The position numbers and the translations under genes were made by a program. Positions 31,126-39,996 of a DNA stretch of 64,000 bases are shown here, piece by piece. The notes under the pieces were generated by a model. The model did not search any database. It was not told where the DNA came from and saw only the letters and a program-made list of their open reading frames with translations. The stretch spans positions 3,286,001 through 3,350,000 of the forward strand of contig NZ_CP197401.1 in the NCBI RefSeq assembly GCF_052162025.1, in the 5' to 3' direction. Numbering within the stretch: the stretch's first letter is position 1; every line of letters begins with the position of its first letter. The stretch comes from Methylobacter sp015476545. GTDB taxonomy: Bacteria; Pseudomonadota; Gammaproteobacteria; Methylococcales; Methylomonadaceae.

Positions 31126-34100
31126 TTAGGGCTGTAGCTCCGGTACAGAACTGCTGGAGACTGTCGTCAAAACTTCGCTGATAGCATCGAAATCCACCGG
31201 TTTAAGAAAGTGGTAGTCAAAACCGGCCATTCGTGAATGCTTCCGATCCTCATCCTGTCCATAACCGGTCACGGCAACCAACTTCGCATGCCTCATCTCT
31301 GGCATTTCGCGCAACCGCCGGGCAACCTCATAACCATCTATGTCGGGCAGGCCAATATCGAGTATGACGACTTTAGGTTGGAAGTCGACAGCGTATGTCA
31401 ACGTATCAGTGCCGCATGCTACGGTCGCCACCTCATGCCCTGACAAGCGAAGCAGGACGGCAAGGCTTTCAGCGCTATCGATATTATCATCGACAACCAG
31501 AATCCGAAGTTGCGGGATTTCTTCAGGGGAACCGGCAGGAGTCGAATCGCCAGTCAAAGCATCGGCCACATGCCCGGCCGGCAGGAGCGGAAGCCGCACT
31601 GTAAATTCACTACCCAAATCAAGCCCTGCACTGGCCGCCGTGACAGAACCGCCATGCAGTTCGGCCAGGCGCTGCACCAGGTTCAATCCCAGCCCCAAAC
31701 CGCCTTGGGAGTGCGCAAGTGAGCGGTCTGCCTGCGTGAAAATATCGAACACATGCGGCAACAGTTCCGATGCAATACCGATGCCGGTATCCTGAACCCG
31801 GATCAGCGCCCAATTAGCCTCTGCCACGACACTCAGCTTGATATCGCCGCCCTCCTGCATGTATTTAGCCGCATTATTCAGCAGATTCATCAGGATCTGC
31901 TCTAACCGCATGGCATCGCCTTCCAGCCATTGCGGTTCCGCCGGCAGGGAGAGCGCGAGGCGGTGCCTTTTGGACTCAATGAGCGGCCGGCAGCTTTCAA
32001 TAGCGCAGGCAACGACATCGCTCAGATTGATGCGCTGGTTTTTCAGGATGATTTTACCCTGCATGATGCGGGCCGTATCGAGCAAATCATCCAGAAGCCT
32101 GGCCATGTGTTGCACCTGCCGGTCAATAACGTCATATCCCCAATCGGCTGTAGGGTTAGCATGATCGATTTTCCTCAGCACCTGCACGGCGTTGCGGATA
32201 GGCGCCAGCGGATTGCGCAGCTCGTGAGCGAGCATGGCAAGAAACTCATCCTTGCGGCGATGATTTTCCTGCAATGCTTCGGCGGCACGCTTGCGATCGG
32301 TTACGTCGAAAAAGATGACTCCGATTCGGCCCGGCTCGGTCCGGAAAGCACTGATTTCAAAGCAGCTTCCCAAGGAATTAGCCCACATTTCAAAGTGGGT
32401 ATGCTCACCGGTCAAAGCCACTTTGTCAAAAACCTGATGCCATGTTGGCCTTGTGTCCGGGAACAGCTCACGAACCGTGCGGCCAACGATATCGCCGGCG
32501 TTCAAGCCTGTCTGATGCTCGAACGCCGGATTGACTTCCAGGACACGCAGGTCGCAAGGATTGCCCGATTCATCGTAAATAATTTCATCGAACATGAGCC
32601 CTTCGGTCATTGTCTCGAAAAGCGTGCGGTACTGCTTTTCGCTGCGTTGCAGCGCCTTTTCGGCCTGTTTATGCTCCTTACGCAATCTGAGCGCCGTGAT
32701 GCCAAAGCTGAGATCATCCGCCAGCTCGGCCAGCAATTTAATTTCATCTTCCGAGAAGAGTTCCGGCTCCATGGAATAGATGGTAATGGCGCCGACGACC
32801 GCATTATGGGCAAACAGCGGAAAGGCGAGCGCCGAGGCATATCCCTTCGTAAGAAAAAAATCGAGTTGATAGCCGGCATCGGCAAACAAGGGAAAGGTAA
32901 GCGACGAAGCGTATCCCATTTTTATCGCCTCTTCACGCCATAGTTTGAAGCTGGGATCGGCCTGCAGATTGCGAAAGATACTGGGCTCTCCAGTGCGTAT
33001 GCACGTGCCCGTGGGACCTCGCCCTCGCTCGTTATCCATCCAGGTGATATTCAGGCTTTCCAGATAATCTTTCTCGAAACCGGCATGGGCGACAGGCCGG
33101 ACAGTCCTGTTTTCATCGTGTTCCGCATAGCCTATCCACACCATTGTGTGTTCGCAGTCTTCGGCAATAATGCGGCATATCTCATTCAAGTACGCCATTT
33201 CATCGGTGGCGCGCATCATCACTTGACTGCTGCGTGTAATCACGCTGAGTGTGCGGTTAAGCTTTTGAAGCTCGGCTTCTTTACTCTTGCGTTCAGCGAC
33301 AAATCGGGCTTCGGTCTCGGCCACGGCAACTCGCGCCAGCGTGTGATGCATGCTCTCGGTAATCCATGAGAGCATGACGCCAGTGACAGCAAAGACCGCA
33401 ATGCCTAACCAATCGCCTGGCTCTTCAATGGAAAATTGCCATTCCTGCCCAATCCAGAAATAATCCGCCAGAAGAGCCGACAACACGACAGCCAATAAAC
33501 CGGCCCGCATGCCGCCATAGGATGCAGCGGCTATCACAGCCGGATAGAACGTCACAAAGGCGACGCGCATCTCCAGCTCTTGCAGGAACACCAGGCGCAC
33601 GATGGCGGCGGCAACGGCTATCGCGACGGTAATGCCATAATGATAAAGACTATTGTTTGCCGGACGCTCCAGCCGGATCTCATGCTTACCCGACTCGCGT
33701 ATCAACATGAAAGCCGCAGCCAGCATATAGACGCCGCCGAGAAATTGGGCGCCGCGTCCTGCCCAGCCTAACAGGCTGCCATGGACGGACTGGATCATAA
33801 CGCCGAATAGCCCGACTGCAAGCAGCAGCAACGCCAGGGAATACCAGTTTATAAAACAGGACGCGCGCGAATGGTTCATCGCGCGCAGCAGGATAGCCGT
33901 AAAAACAAACATGGCAATGGCGGAACCCAATACCAATTGCCGCACCGGCGTTCCGCCCTGGCCCTGTATGAAAAAAACCGGAGTCCAGCTGGAGAGCACC
34001 ATCCAGACAACCAGCGCCACAGTGACAAAGGCTATCGCAAAACTCATCGCGAGCCAGAAGTACGATGTGCCCAAGGCAAATCTCCATCTCAATGAAAAGG

Positions 34101-34527
34101 CCGCGCCCGCCAAATGGCATAAGGCCGATATCCAGGCACAGATATTATGAATGGTTACCAGGGCGTTCTGATCGATATGCTCGTAGCCATCTCTTATCAG
34201 TGTGGCTATGCCAGCCAGAAACCCGGCAGAACCCCAGAATAAAGCACCACAACCCAACAGCAACAGCCCCGGCATGCCATTGGTCATGAAACTGCGGCCA
34301 ATCAGGTAAACAATGAGCAGTGATACCAGCGTCGAAAGACAGAAAGACAGACCAATCTGGAGATAAGGCAATTCATACGCTATTCCCGAATCCACCGCCC
34401 ATAATAGAGATATCGCAACAAGCAAGAGGGGAATCGGCAACCATGCCATTCGGTTCCACAAAGACCTTTCGTGCTTTAAATAAATTGACTCAGGCACCGT
34501 ATTATCCAAGGACCTGTTTCGGCCCAC
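31126..34527 (-). CDS. Membrane-bound hybrid sensor histidine kinase (GAF-PAS-HisKA-HATPase-REC)
   Basis: A 1133-residue multi-domain signalling protein. Residues 25-285 contain about eight hydrophobic helices of a MASE-like sensor; residues 295-385 form a second set resembling the DUF4118/KdpD membrane domain (FVTFYPAVIAAASYGGMRAG). A cytosolic GAF domain (about 420-610), a PAS domain (about 620-745), HisKA with the phospho-His near residue 767 in LAHELRNPLAP, HATPase_c and a C-terminal receiver (phospho-Asp 1057 in VILDIGLPDIDG) follow. The GAF domain holds a 24-residue tandem duplication (see findings). The signal and downstream partner are unknown; no response regulator gene adjoins it, as usual for hybrid kinases. 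Confidence 0.92.
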   Translation of the reverse strand: MGRNRSLDNTVPESIYLKHERSLWNRMAWLPIPLLLVAISLLWAVDSGIAYELPYLQIGLSFCLSTLVSLLIVYLIGRSFMTNGMPGLLLLGCGALFWGSAGFLAGIATLIRDGYEHIDQNALVTIHNICAWISALCHLAGAAFSLRWRFALGTSYFWLAMSFAIAFVTVALVVWMVLSSWTPVFFIQGQGGTPVRQLVLGSAIAMFVFTAILLRAMNHSRASCFINWYSLALLLLAVGLFGVMIQSVHGSLLGWAGRGAQFLGGVYMLAAAFMLIRESGKHEIRLERPANNSLYHYGITVAIAVAAAIVRLVFLQELEMRVAFVTFYPAVIAAASYGGMRAGLLAVVLSALLADYFWIGQEWQFSIEEPGDWLGIAVFAVTGVMLSWITESMHHTLARVAVAETEARFVAERKSKEAELQKLNRTLSVITRSSQVMMRATDEMAYLNEICRIIAEDCEHTMVWIGYAEHDENRTVRPVAHAGFEKDYLESLNITWMDNERGRGPTGTCIRTGEPSIFRNLQADPSFKLWREEAIKMGYASSLTFPLFADAGYQLDFFLTKGYASALAFPLFAHNAVVGAITIYSMEPELFSEDEIKLLAELADDLSFGITALRLRKEHKQAEKALQRSEKQYRTLFETMTEGLMFDEIIYDESGNPCDLRVLEVNPAFEHQTGLNAGDIVGRTVRELFPDTRPTWHQVFDKVALTGEHTHFEMWANSLGSCFEISAFRTEPGRIGVIFFDVTDRKRAAEALQENHRRKDEFLAMLAHELRNPLAPIRNAVQVLRKIDHANPTADWGYDVIDRQVQHMARLLDDLLDTARIMQGKIILKNQRINLSDVVACAIESCRPLIESKRHRLALSLPAEPQWLEGDAMRLEQILMNLLNNAAKYMQEGGDIKLSVVAEANWALIRVQDTGIGIASELLPHVFDIFTQADRSLAHSQGGLGLGLNLVQRLAELHGGSVTAASAGLDLGSEFTVRLPLLPAGHVADALTGDSTPAGSPEEIPQLRILVVDDNIDSAESLAVLLRLSGHEVATVACGTDTLTYAVDFQPKVVILDIGLPDIDGYEVARRLREMPEMRHAKLVAVTGYGQDEDRKHSRMAGFDYHFLKPVDFDAISEVLTTVSSSSVPELQP

Positions 34528-35119
34528 CGCTTAATGGCTCAGAATTTGAAAGAAATCTTTTTATTTATCAGCTGATGTTACACAAAGGCAGTTTCATCCC
34601 GTTTGCCACGCCGAGCGCCGCAGTTTTCCTCGTTCCCACGCTCCTGCGTGGAACGCATACCGAGCTTGGATACGACGTACTGCTCTCAAAGCTCGGTATC
34701 GGTTCCCACGGAGGACCGTGGGAACCAGGGAACAGTAGGCGCTTTAGGCGACGCAGGAGCAGTTGCCGAGGCCTCGCAAAGAAAAGAGCTCGCCCTCGGG
34801 TGCGACAAATCGGCAGGTCGGCCGATTTGCACGACCTAGCCGCCTGTCAAGGCAGAAAACAGGGAGGTTTTTCGTGAAACCCGATTAACACAACCGTCGC
34901 GTTAGCGGCACTTTATTAGATCGATCTAACTTCAACTAATTCGTAACATCAGTTATCAGGATTAAACTCTATACTGTTTTGCTTAGTATGAGCAAGGCTT
35001 TTAATCTTCACACCAGTGCTTCAGGCAGTAAGCCGAGGATCTGGTATAAAGCGTCCGCGGCAAATGAAACGGCGTGAGTCCTGGCATTACCGCCAGCCTG
35101 ATTATATATCTTCAGTTTT
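34528..35119. repeat. Intergenic region with GTTCCCACGCTCCTGCGTGGxAAC-type palindromes
   Basis: The 592 bp hold no supported gene. 34631-34652 (GTTCCCACGCTCCTGCGTGG) and 34704-34729 (GGTTCCCACGGAGGACCGTGGGAACC) are palindromic. Between them ATACCGAGCTTGGAT and AAGCTCGGTAT face each other. At 34731-34752 lies the CAGTAGGCGCTTTAGGCG motif shared with 11409 and 37684. A perfect 14-bp palindrome, TTAGATCGATCTAA, is at 34916-34929; its role is unknown. The part from 34930 to the TPM gene stop at 35120 shows nothing distinct. Confidence 0.65.
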
Positions 35120-35617
35120 TTACATCTGAACCGGTTGATCGGGCAGCTCATTGATCTGAACACCCTGCCCCGGATAATGCCTGGCCAGATGTTCGCTGAC
35201 AGCCCTGATACCGCTGATGACGCCTGCCTCAAACTGCCGCCGCCTGAATGCCGTCTCCATATCCTGGCAGATTGTTTCCCATCCTTGCTTGCCTACACGA
35301 CTGTCTATATCCCGATCCGCAACGATTTCAACATCATGGTCTGCAAATAACAGATAAATCAGCACGCCGTTGTTCCGGGCCGTATCCCAGACCCGCAATT
35401 GAGAAAAGACATCAATGGCCCGATCACGCGCAGTCTGGTCTCTTAATAATGCTCCCCACTCAAGCGAAGCCTCTACAGCGAAACGAACCTGCCCCTGATG
35501 ACCGGCCTCCGTTTGGCGGATCGCGGTTTCGATAGCCTGCATGGAGTGGGACGGAAAAGCCCGCCGAACCGTCCGGCGGTCTGTCCACAGATGCCTGATG
35601 ATGCGCTTAAGATTCAT
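35120..35617 (-). CDS. TPM-domain protein
   Basis: A 165-residue protein with the TPM (TLP18.3/Psb32/MOLO-1) fold: FPSHSMQAIETAIRQTEAGH, then VRFAVEAS, SQLRVWDTARNNGVLIYLLF and VEIVADRDIDSRVG. No signal peptide or membrane helix is apparent, so it is a soluble cytosolic partner of the preceding membrane-bound TPM protein. This three-gene order (LemA, YgcG-like TPM, soluble TPM) is common in proteobacteria, function not established. Its ribosome-binding site AAAGGAAC lies at the 3' end of the upstream gene, 8 bp away. Confidence 0.88.
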   Translation of the reverse strand: MNLKRIIRHLWTDRRTVRRAFPSHSMQAIETAIRQTEAGHQGQVRFAVEASLEWGALLRDQTARDRAIDVFSQLRVWDTARNNGVLIYLLFADHDVEIVADRDIDSRVGKQGWETICQDMETAFRRRQFEAGVISGIRAVSEHLARHYPGQGVQINELPDQPVQM

Positions 35618-35624
35618 AAACTTT

Positions 35625-36512
35625 TTAGTTCCTTTCCGTCATAGTCGGTACGGCCAAAGCAATTCGCCAATGGCCTGATGCGCCGCCACCGCCGAAGCCG
35701 CCACCGCCGCCACTGAATCCGCCGCCGCGGCCGCCGAAGCCTCCCCCATAACCTCCGCCGCCTGGCCAAATACCGCCGCTGCGCATGCCGCCCAGCGAAA
35801 ACAGAAAGGCGAACAACCCCGCGATCAATGCGACCATAAAAGAACCTGCGATGAGCCAGAACAAAATCCCTACCAGACCGCCGACGATAGAAGATCCCAG
35901 CAATCGGCCGAAAATCATACGAAACAGGCCGGCGCCGATTAAAACCACCAGAAACACGATCGGCAGAAAATCTTCGAAACCGGACCAGGACACGTCTTTC
36001 CTGACCGGCGGCGGTAAAGGTTCGCCGTCAATCAGGCGGATCAGGCGGTTCACGCCGGCTTCGATGCCGCCGAAGTAATCATTCTGCTTAAAATAAGGGA
36101 TGATGATCTCGCTGATCACGCGCTTGGCCACGGCATCGGGAATGACGCCCTCCAGTCCATAGCCGACTTCAATACGCAATATCCGGTCTTCCTTCGCGAC
36201 CAGCAACAGCACGCCGTCATCGACGCCTTCCCTGCCCAGCTTCCACGTTTCCGCCACGCGCATGGCGTATTGCTCAATGGTCTCTGGCTGTGTTGTCGGA
36301 ATGATCAGTACGGCGATCTGGCTGCCCTTGCGTGCCTCGAACTCTGCCAGCACCTGTTCAAGCTTGCTTTGTTGGGCCGGAGACAATGTGCCGGTCAGAT
36401 CCGTGACCCGAGCCTGCAGAGCAGGAACGGGCACATCGGCTACAGCCAATCCTGCTGCCAGCAGAACGAGCGCTACGGCAATTGAACGCACCGCCAGAGC
36501 CAGCGCTTTCAT
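35625..36512 (-). CDS. YgcG-like TPM-domain membrane protein with glycine-rich tail
   Basis: A 295-residue protein with an N-terminal signal peptide (MKALALAVRSIAVALVLLAA), a periplasmic TPM domain (residues 30-175, VTDLTGTLSPAQQSKLEQVL and VGYGLEGVIPDAVAKRV), two transmembrane helices (about 185-255) and a Gly-rich tail (GGGGFGGGGASG). In relatives the tail stops soon after GASGxW; here 15 more residues (RIALAVPTMTERN) follow, probably from loss of the original stop. Sits between lemA (10 bp) and the soluble TPM gene (7 bp). Confidence 0.9.
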   Translation of the reverse strand: MKALALAVRSIAVALVLLAAGLAVADVPVPALQARVTDLTGTLSPAQQSKLEQVLAEFEARKGSQIAVLIIPTTQPETIEQYAMRVAETWKLGREGVDDGVLLLVAKEDRILRIEVGYGLEGVIPDAVAKRVISEIIIPYFKQNDYFGGIEAGVNRLIRLIDGEPLPPPVRKDVSWSGFEDFLPIVFLVVLIGAGLFRMIFGRLLGSSIVGGLVGILFWLIAGSFMVALIAGLFAFLFSLGGMRSGGIWPGGGGYGGGFGGRGGGFSGGGGGFGGGGASGHWRIALAVPTMTERN

Positions 36513-36521
36513 GCCCTATGT

Positions 36522-37151
36522 TCAGCGGCCGGTTTCTGGGGAGGGCATTCCGGGAGGCGGCGCGTTGAAGTCGACCTTGGGCGGCGTGGTTATCGTTTGC
36601 TCATCTTCCACCGCGAACGAAGGCTTGGTTTTGTATCCGAACATCATCGCCGTCAGATTGGTCGGAAAAGAACGCACGGTTACATTGTATTCCTGTACCG
36701 CTTTAATATAGCGATTGCGTGCGACGGCGATGCGGTTCTCCGTGCCTTCCAGTTGCGCCTGCAAATCCCGGAACAGGCTGTCGGCTTTCAATTGAGGATA
36801 GTTTTCGGCCACCGCCAGCAGGCGGGTCAATGCGGAAGACAGTTCGCCCTGAGCATCCTGAAACCTGGCGAAGGCCTGCTCGTCGTTGAGCAAATCGGGA
36901 GTCGCCTGGATTGAGCCGACCCGGGCTCTGGATTCCGTGACGCGGGTCAGCACCTCTTTTTCATGGCCGGCATAGCCTTTTACCACATTAACGAGATTCG
37001 GCACCAGGTCAGCTCTGCGCTTGTACTGGTTCAGCACTTCACCCCAGCTTGCCTTGATTTGCTCGTCCGTGGCCTGAAGCGTATTGTAGCCGCAGCCGGT
37101 TAAAGACAGACTCATCAGCATGAGCCCTACCAAAAATACACTTTTGCGCAT
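36522..37151 (-). CDS. LemA-family lipoprotein
   Basis: A 209-residue LemA protein. The lipoprotein signal MRKSVFLVGLMLMSLSLTGC ends in the lipobox LTGC. The mature part is the helical LemA bundle, with ASWGEVLNQYKRRADLVPNL, YAGHEKEVLTRVTESRAR and RYIKAVQEYNVTVRSFPTN. LemA proteins are anchored in the inner membrane with the bulk in the periplasm. First gene of the lemA-TPM-TPM operon. Its role in this operon is not established. Confidence 0.93.
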   Translation of the reverse strand: MRKSVFLVGLMLMSLSLTGCGYNTLQATDEQIKASWGEVLNQYKRRADLVPNLVNVVKGYAGHEKEVLTRVTESRARVGSIQATPDLLNDEQAFARFQDAQGELSSALTRLLAVAENYPQLKADSLFRDLQAQLEGTENRIAVARNRYIKAVQEYNVTVRSFPTNLTAMMFGYKTKPSFAVEDEQTITTPPKVDFNAPPPGMPSPETGR

Positions 37152-37244
37152 GGCATTCTCCTTAATTTAAGTTTTTCTGCTTGTGCTACAGTACGACTTG
37201 TCTTTCAGTTCATTGTAACATGAAAGCTCATCTGCTTCTGGCTG

Positions 37245-37562
37245 CTACATTTTTTCCCACATCACATAATTGTTATTCCGTGCCGCAGCGGCGAACAGTT
37301 CAATTAAAGGCAAAGCCCTATGCTTAAGGCTGACAATCGGCTCTTTTGACTCATCTTCCCGGATAGTTTCAGGCAATTCGGCGGGCACCGGCGTAAACGC
37401 TTCAACGGCGTTTTTCAAACGCTCAAGTGCCGCTGGAACCTCCTCAGCCGGAATGGCACTAGGCACTGTACCGCTGTGCCCCATCATTTTCAGCAACCGC
37501 TGGGCTATATCGCCAAACAGAACGATATCCGCATGCGATTTAGTCATAAATTTTACCAGCAT
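37245..37562 (-). CDS. DUF1840-family protein
   Basis: A 105-residue cytosolic protein of the DUF1840 family. It opens MLVKFMTKSHADIVLFGDIAQ and has the conserved LLKMMGHSGTVPSAI and a C-terminal HRALPLIELFAAAARNNNYV. The SKxxADI motif with MMG...GxIPxA/SI is typical. Function is unknown. It is monocistronic between the lemA operon and a repeat-rich gap. Confidence 0.85.
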   Translation of the reverse strand: MLVKFMTKSHADIVLFGDIAQRLLKMMGHSGTVPSAIPAEEVPAALERLKNAVEAFTPVPAELPETIREDESKEPIVSLKHRALPLIELFAAAARNNNYVMWEKM

Positions 37563-37916
37563 AGACAGCTCCTGCTTGAGCGAGACATAGCCCGTTGAGT
37601 TTGTATCAATTTTTATCAGCAGGACTTACGCAGTTTACCTGTTTAACCGTTGAAACAAGCGGCTTTAAAACTTGTGGGGAGACGACTTCGCCTAGAGCGC
37701 CTACTGCTGGCAGTCGCCCATTCAGATGCAAGGCGACTGAAGTCGCCCCCACAGGCTTGCGCAAGCCCTGATCAATATATTCTTCTTCTTTTAACATATT
37801 CAGTACGCTAGCCAACATAAAAATCATCTCGTTTATGTTATTTTTTGTTAATTCTGCGTTGGAATTCCATTAGAAAACCCGTTACCAACTGAGTTAACTT
37901 GATTTGGAGGTTGATC
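37563..37916. repeat. Intergenic with dispersed palindrome, inverted copy
   Basis: 37672-37765 is an inverted relative of 11395-11445: CTTGTGGGGAGACGACTTCG, GCGCCTACTGCTGGCAGTCGCC and GACTGAAGTCGCCCCCACAGG. The outer arms GTGGGGxxGACGACTTCGCC and GGCGACTGAAGTCGCCCCCAC can fold back. No gene is supported here; the rest of the gap is the promoter region of the membrane-protein gene at 37917. Confidence 0.65.
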
Positions 37917-38291
37917 ATGGCCGACAGTGCTTCACACATAGAAAACAAATCGAAAAATGATGAAAAACTGAAAACGTTAAAAACGATAACCGCTGTTGTT
38001 TACTTGTGTCAGGTATTGGCATTTGCATTGGCAGGCTTGCCCTTCATAGTAGGCGCCTTTATTAATCTGGCGAAACGGAAAGACGCCCAGGGAACATGGC
38101 TGGAGTCCCATTTCAACTGGCAAATAAAAACCTTCTGGATCGCTTTAGCACTGTTTGCAATCAGCAGGCTCATGATGTTTATGGGCGGCAGCCTTATACT
38201 GATTGTAGCTTTACTGTGGCTGGGCTATCGCATTGCCGTGGGCTGGTATGCATTACATGACAATAAGCCCATTGATGAAAGAACACTGTAG
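37917..38291 (+). CDS. DUF4870-like small membrane protein
   Basis: A 124-residue protein with an N-terminal cytosolic basic stretch and three membrane helices (about residues 27-50, 72-92 and 97-115). RKDAQGTWLESHFNWQIKTFWIA between the first two helices is characteristic of the DUF4870/Tic20-like family. The ATG at 37917 has GGAGG at the right distance, which settles it over a TTG 18 bp upstream. Function unknown; it is convergent with creA after 9 bp. Confidence 0.75.
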   Translation: MADSASHIENKSKNDEKLKTLKTITAVVYLCQVLAFALAGLPFIVGAFINLAKRKDAQGTWLESHFNWQIKTFWIALALFAISRLMMFMGGSLILIVALLWLGYRIAVGWYALHDNKPIDERTL

Positions 38292-38300
38292 CCCGTGCTG

Positions 38301-38765
38301 TCACTGGCCACCCCAAGGCTTAATGGGCACGGTGGAGATACTGCTGGCGGGGGCGCCTTCAATCAGCTTGCGGCTAATAGCGAGATAGATCAGCGTATTG
38401 CGCTTGGCGTCAAACAGACGAGAGACACGCGTTTCCTTGAAAAGCAGCGAGGTGTTTTCGCTGAAGGCGGTTTCCTCTTCAGGCAGCTTGCCATTGATCA
38501 CTATCGGCCCAACCTGCTGACAGGAAATCGAAAACTGCGACGGATCCTCGGCAACGCCAAACGTGCCTTTGAGGCCGCCGGTCTTGGCCTGACTGATATG
38601 GCAAGTGACGCCCTGCACTTTGGGATCATCAAAAGCTTGCACGCACACTTTATGGTTGGCGCCGATCAGTTTCCAGGCCGTCATTACACAACCAACTTCC
38701 TCAGAGTATGCGGCGGGCATCCAAAAACTGAAAAGCAAGGCACAGTACGCAAATTTCTGTTTCAT
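38301..38765 (-). CDS. creA: CreA-family periplasmic protein
   Basis: A 154-residue exported protein with signal peptide MKQKFAYCALLFSFWMPAAY, cleaved near YS-EEVG. The body follows E. coli CreA closely: VCVQAFDDPKVQGVTCHISQ, AKTGGLKGTFGVAEDPSQFS, ISCQQVGPI, DAKRNTLIYLAIS and a C-terminal IKPW. GAAGGAG precedes the chosen ATG; the frame continues to 38963 without a better start. Function is not established; E. coli CreA lies next to creBCD, which are not present here. Confidence 0.93.
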   Translation of the reverse strand: MKQKFAYCALLFSFWMPAAYSEEVGCVMTAWKLIGANHKVCVQAFDDPKVQGVTCHISQAKTGGLKGTFGVAEDPSQFSISCQQVGPIVINGKLPEEETAFSENTSLLFKETRVSRLFDAKRNTLIYLAISRKLIEGAPASSISTVPIKPWGGQ

Positions 38766-39239
38766 GTTAACTCCTTCGGTTGGCTTATCGATATTCCGAT
38801 TGTAACAGCGGGATTTCATTGCGGGTAGCATTAAAAGCAGCCGGAAAAAACTGAACTGCGGAAATAAAATTTCATGGAGACTAACCCACCTATCCGGATG
38901 CGGCTCGCCGATCATTTTTCGTCTCAAAAATGTTAGGTCTGTAACATAAATTTTAATAAGCACATGCTAGAGTACGTTAAAGAACAGGAATTAAGCAAAT
39001 CTTAAGAGTATGGCGAAGTTGGATGCGCCATAGCTAAAATGGACATGATCAGATCCAAACATAGATATATTAATGATCGACGGCGCTTTCGGCATCCACT
39101 GGAGCCTCAGTTACGGCGATCCCTTCAAGAATTTGCCAAGTGTTTTTGGGCATAGTTAGAAAGCACTATAGCAAATAAGCACCATCCTGATAGGTTGAGG
39201 ATGGATTATATTAATAATACTAAAGTAGAAATTATTGTT
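38766..39239. other. Intergenic, 474 bp, no supported gene
   Basis: The region divides creA from the small secreted protein gene at 39240. It contains a short hairpin ATGGCG-N10-CGCCAT near 39010 but no promoter or ORF that I can support. Confidence 0.35.
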
Positions 39240-39521
39240 ATGAAAAACGAATTAATGAAAGTACTGGCAGCGGGTGTCCTTTTAACTGTATCCGGTTTGG
39301 CATCTGCCGAGCCTGTAGCTTTGACCGATGCTCAGATGGACAATGTTTCAGCTGGCGGTGTCTTATGTTTAGATTTGGATTCGCTAGTGGGCAGCACTCT
39401 TACCGTGGTAGACGGCGTCCTTGGATCAGTAGTCGGAACGGTTGATGCATTGTTGCCGAATGTAGATCTGCGATTAGGCGCGTCTGCCACTGTCGGCACA
39501 GCTGTATCGCTCTCTTTATAA
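39240..39521 (+). CDS. Small secreted protein with double-glycine-like junction
   Basis: A 93-residue protein with a Sec signal (MKNELMKVLAAGVLLTVSGLASA) followed by EPVALTDAQMDNVSAGG and a hydrophobic Leu/Val/Gly-rich tail of about 53 residues (VLCLDLDSLVGSTLTVV...). LTDAQMDNVSAGG recalls the last part of double-glycine leader peptides (LS..EL..VSGG) of class II bacteriocins, but here it sits after a Sec signal. The start is uncertain: ATG at 39240 gives the signal peptide; ATG at 39201 would extend it by 13. A strong terminator follows at 39556. Other members may occur in related genomes; function unknown. Confidence 0.65.
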   Translation: MKNELMKVLAAGVLLTVSGLASAEPVALTDAQMDNVSAGGVLCLDLDSLVGSTLTVVDGVLGSVVGTVDALLPNVDLRLGASATVGTAVSLSL

Positions 39522-39555
39522 TGTAGACCATTCCGTTTAGACTAAGATGTGACGG

Positions 39556-39598
39556 AACGCCCCGTGCTTAAAGAAAGGCATGGGGCGTTTTTATTTTG
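39556..39598 (+). terminator. Rho-independent terminator
   Basis: AACGCCCCGTGC (39556-39567) pairs with GCATGGGGCGTT (39578-39589, one G-T wobble) and is followed by TTTATTTTG. It ends the transcript of the small secreted protein. Confidence 0.85.
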
Positions 39599-39996
39599 TT
39601 TGGTTGAAAGATATTTTCCTAACATTATTTGCGTGCTGTACGATAGGATGAGGTATCAGGAACTCCCCTCACTCCCGTCAGCAAACAATTATAGAATTCG
39701 CATTGAGAATGAAATTTCCATAATGCCTTGAAAGAATTGGAAATAACCCAACTTTTTACTAGCCAGTGGAAACTGCGCCGCTCAACCGTTCTTTACGTTT
39801 GGAATGATCGATCACAAAATTTCATTGCCTTGCCTCAGATACCATGGGGGCTCCGGTGTTGCGCTCTTCGCTGTCAGCTTAGCTTGCATGAACTTTCCAA
39901 ACGACTACTAAGTCTAATTATCTGTTATCGATGGATATTCTCAACCTGAAACACGGTAACGCTCCCTATCGAGAAATATTTCTGAGGAGTATCGCC
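39599..39996. other. Intergenic, about 400 bp, no supported gene
   Basis: Between the terminator and the PA2169-like gene there are short frames but none with a plausible ribosome-binding site and protein-like composition. The promoter of the downstream gene presumably lies near 39900; it was not identified. Confidence 0.35.

Noticed and set aside
31930..32943. A 337-codon plus-strand frame within the hybrid kinase gene
   Set aside because: Shadow of the kinase reading frame; no family features and no start signals.
39549..39949. Short plus-strand frames after the small secreted protein
   Set aside because: They overlap the terminator, lack ribosome-binding sites and show no protein-like pattern.
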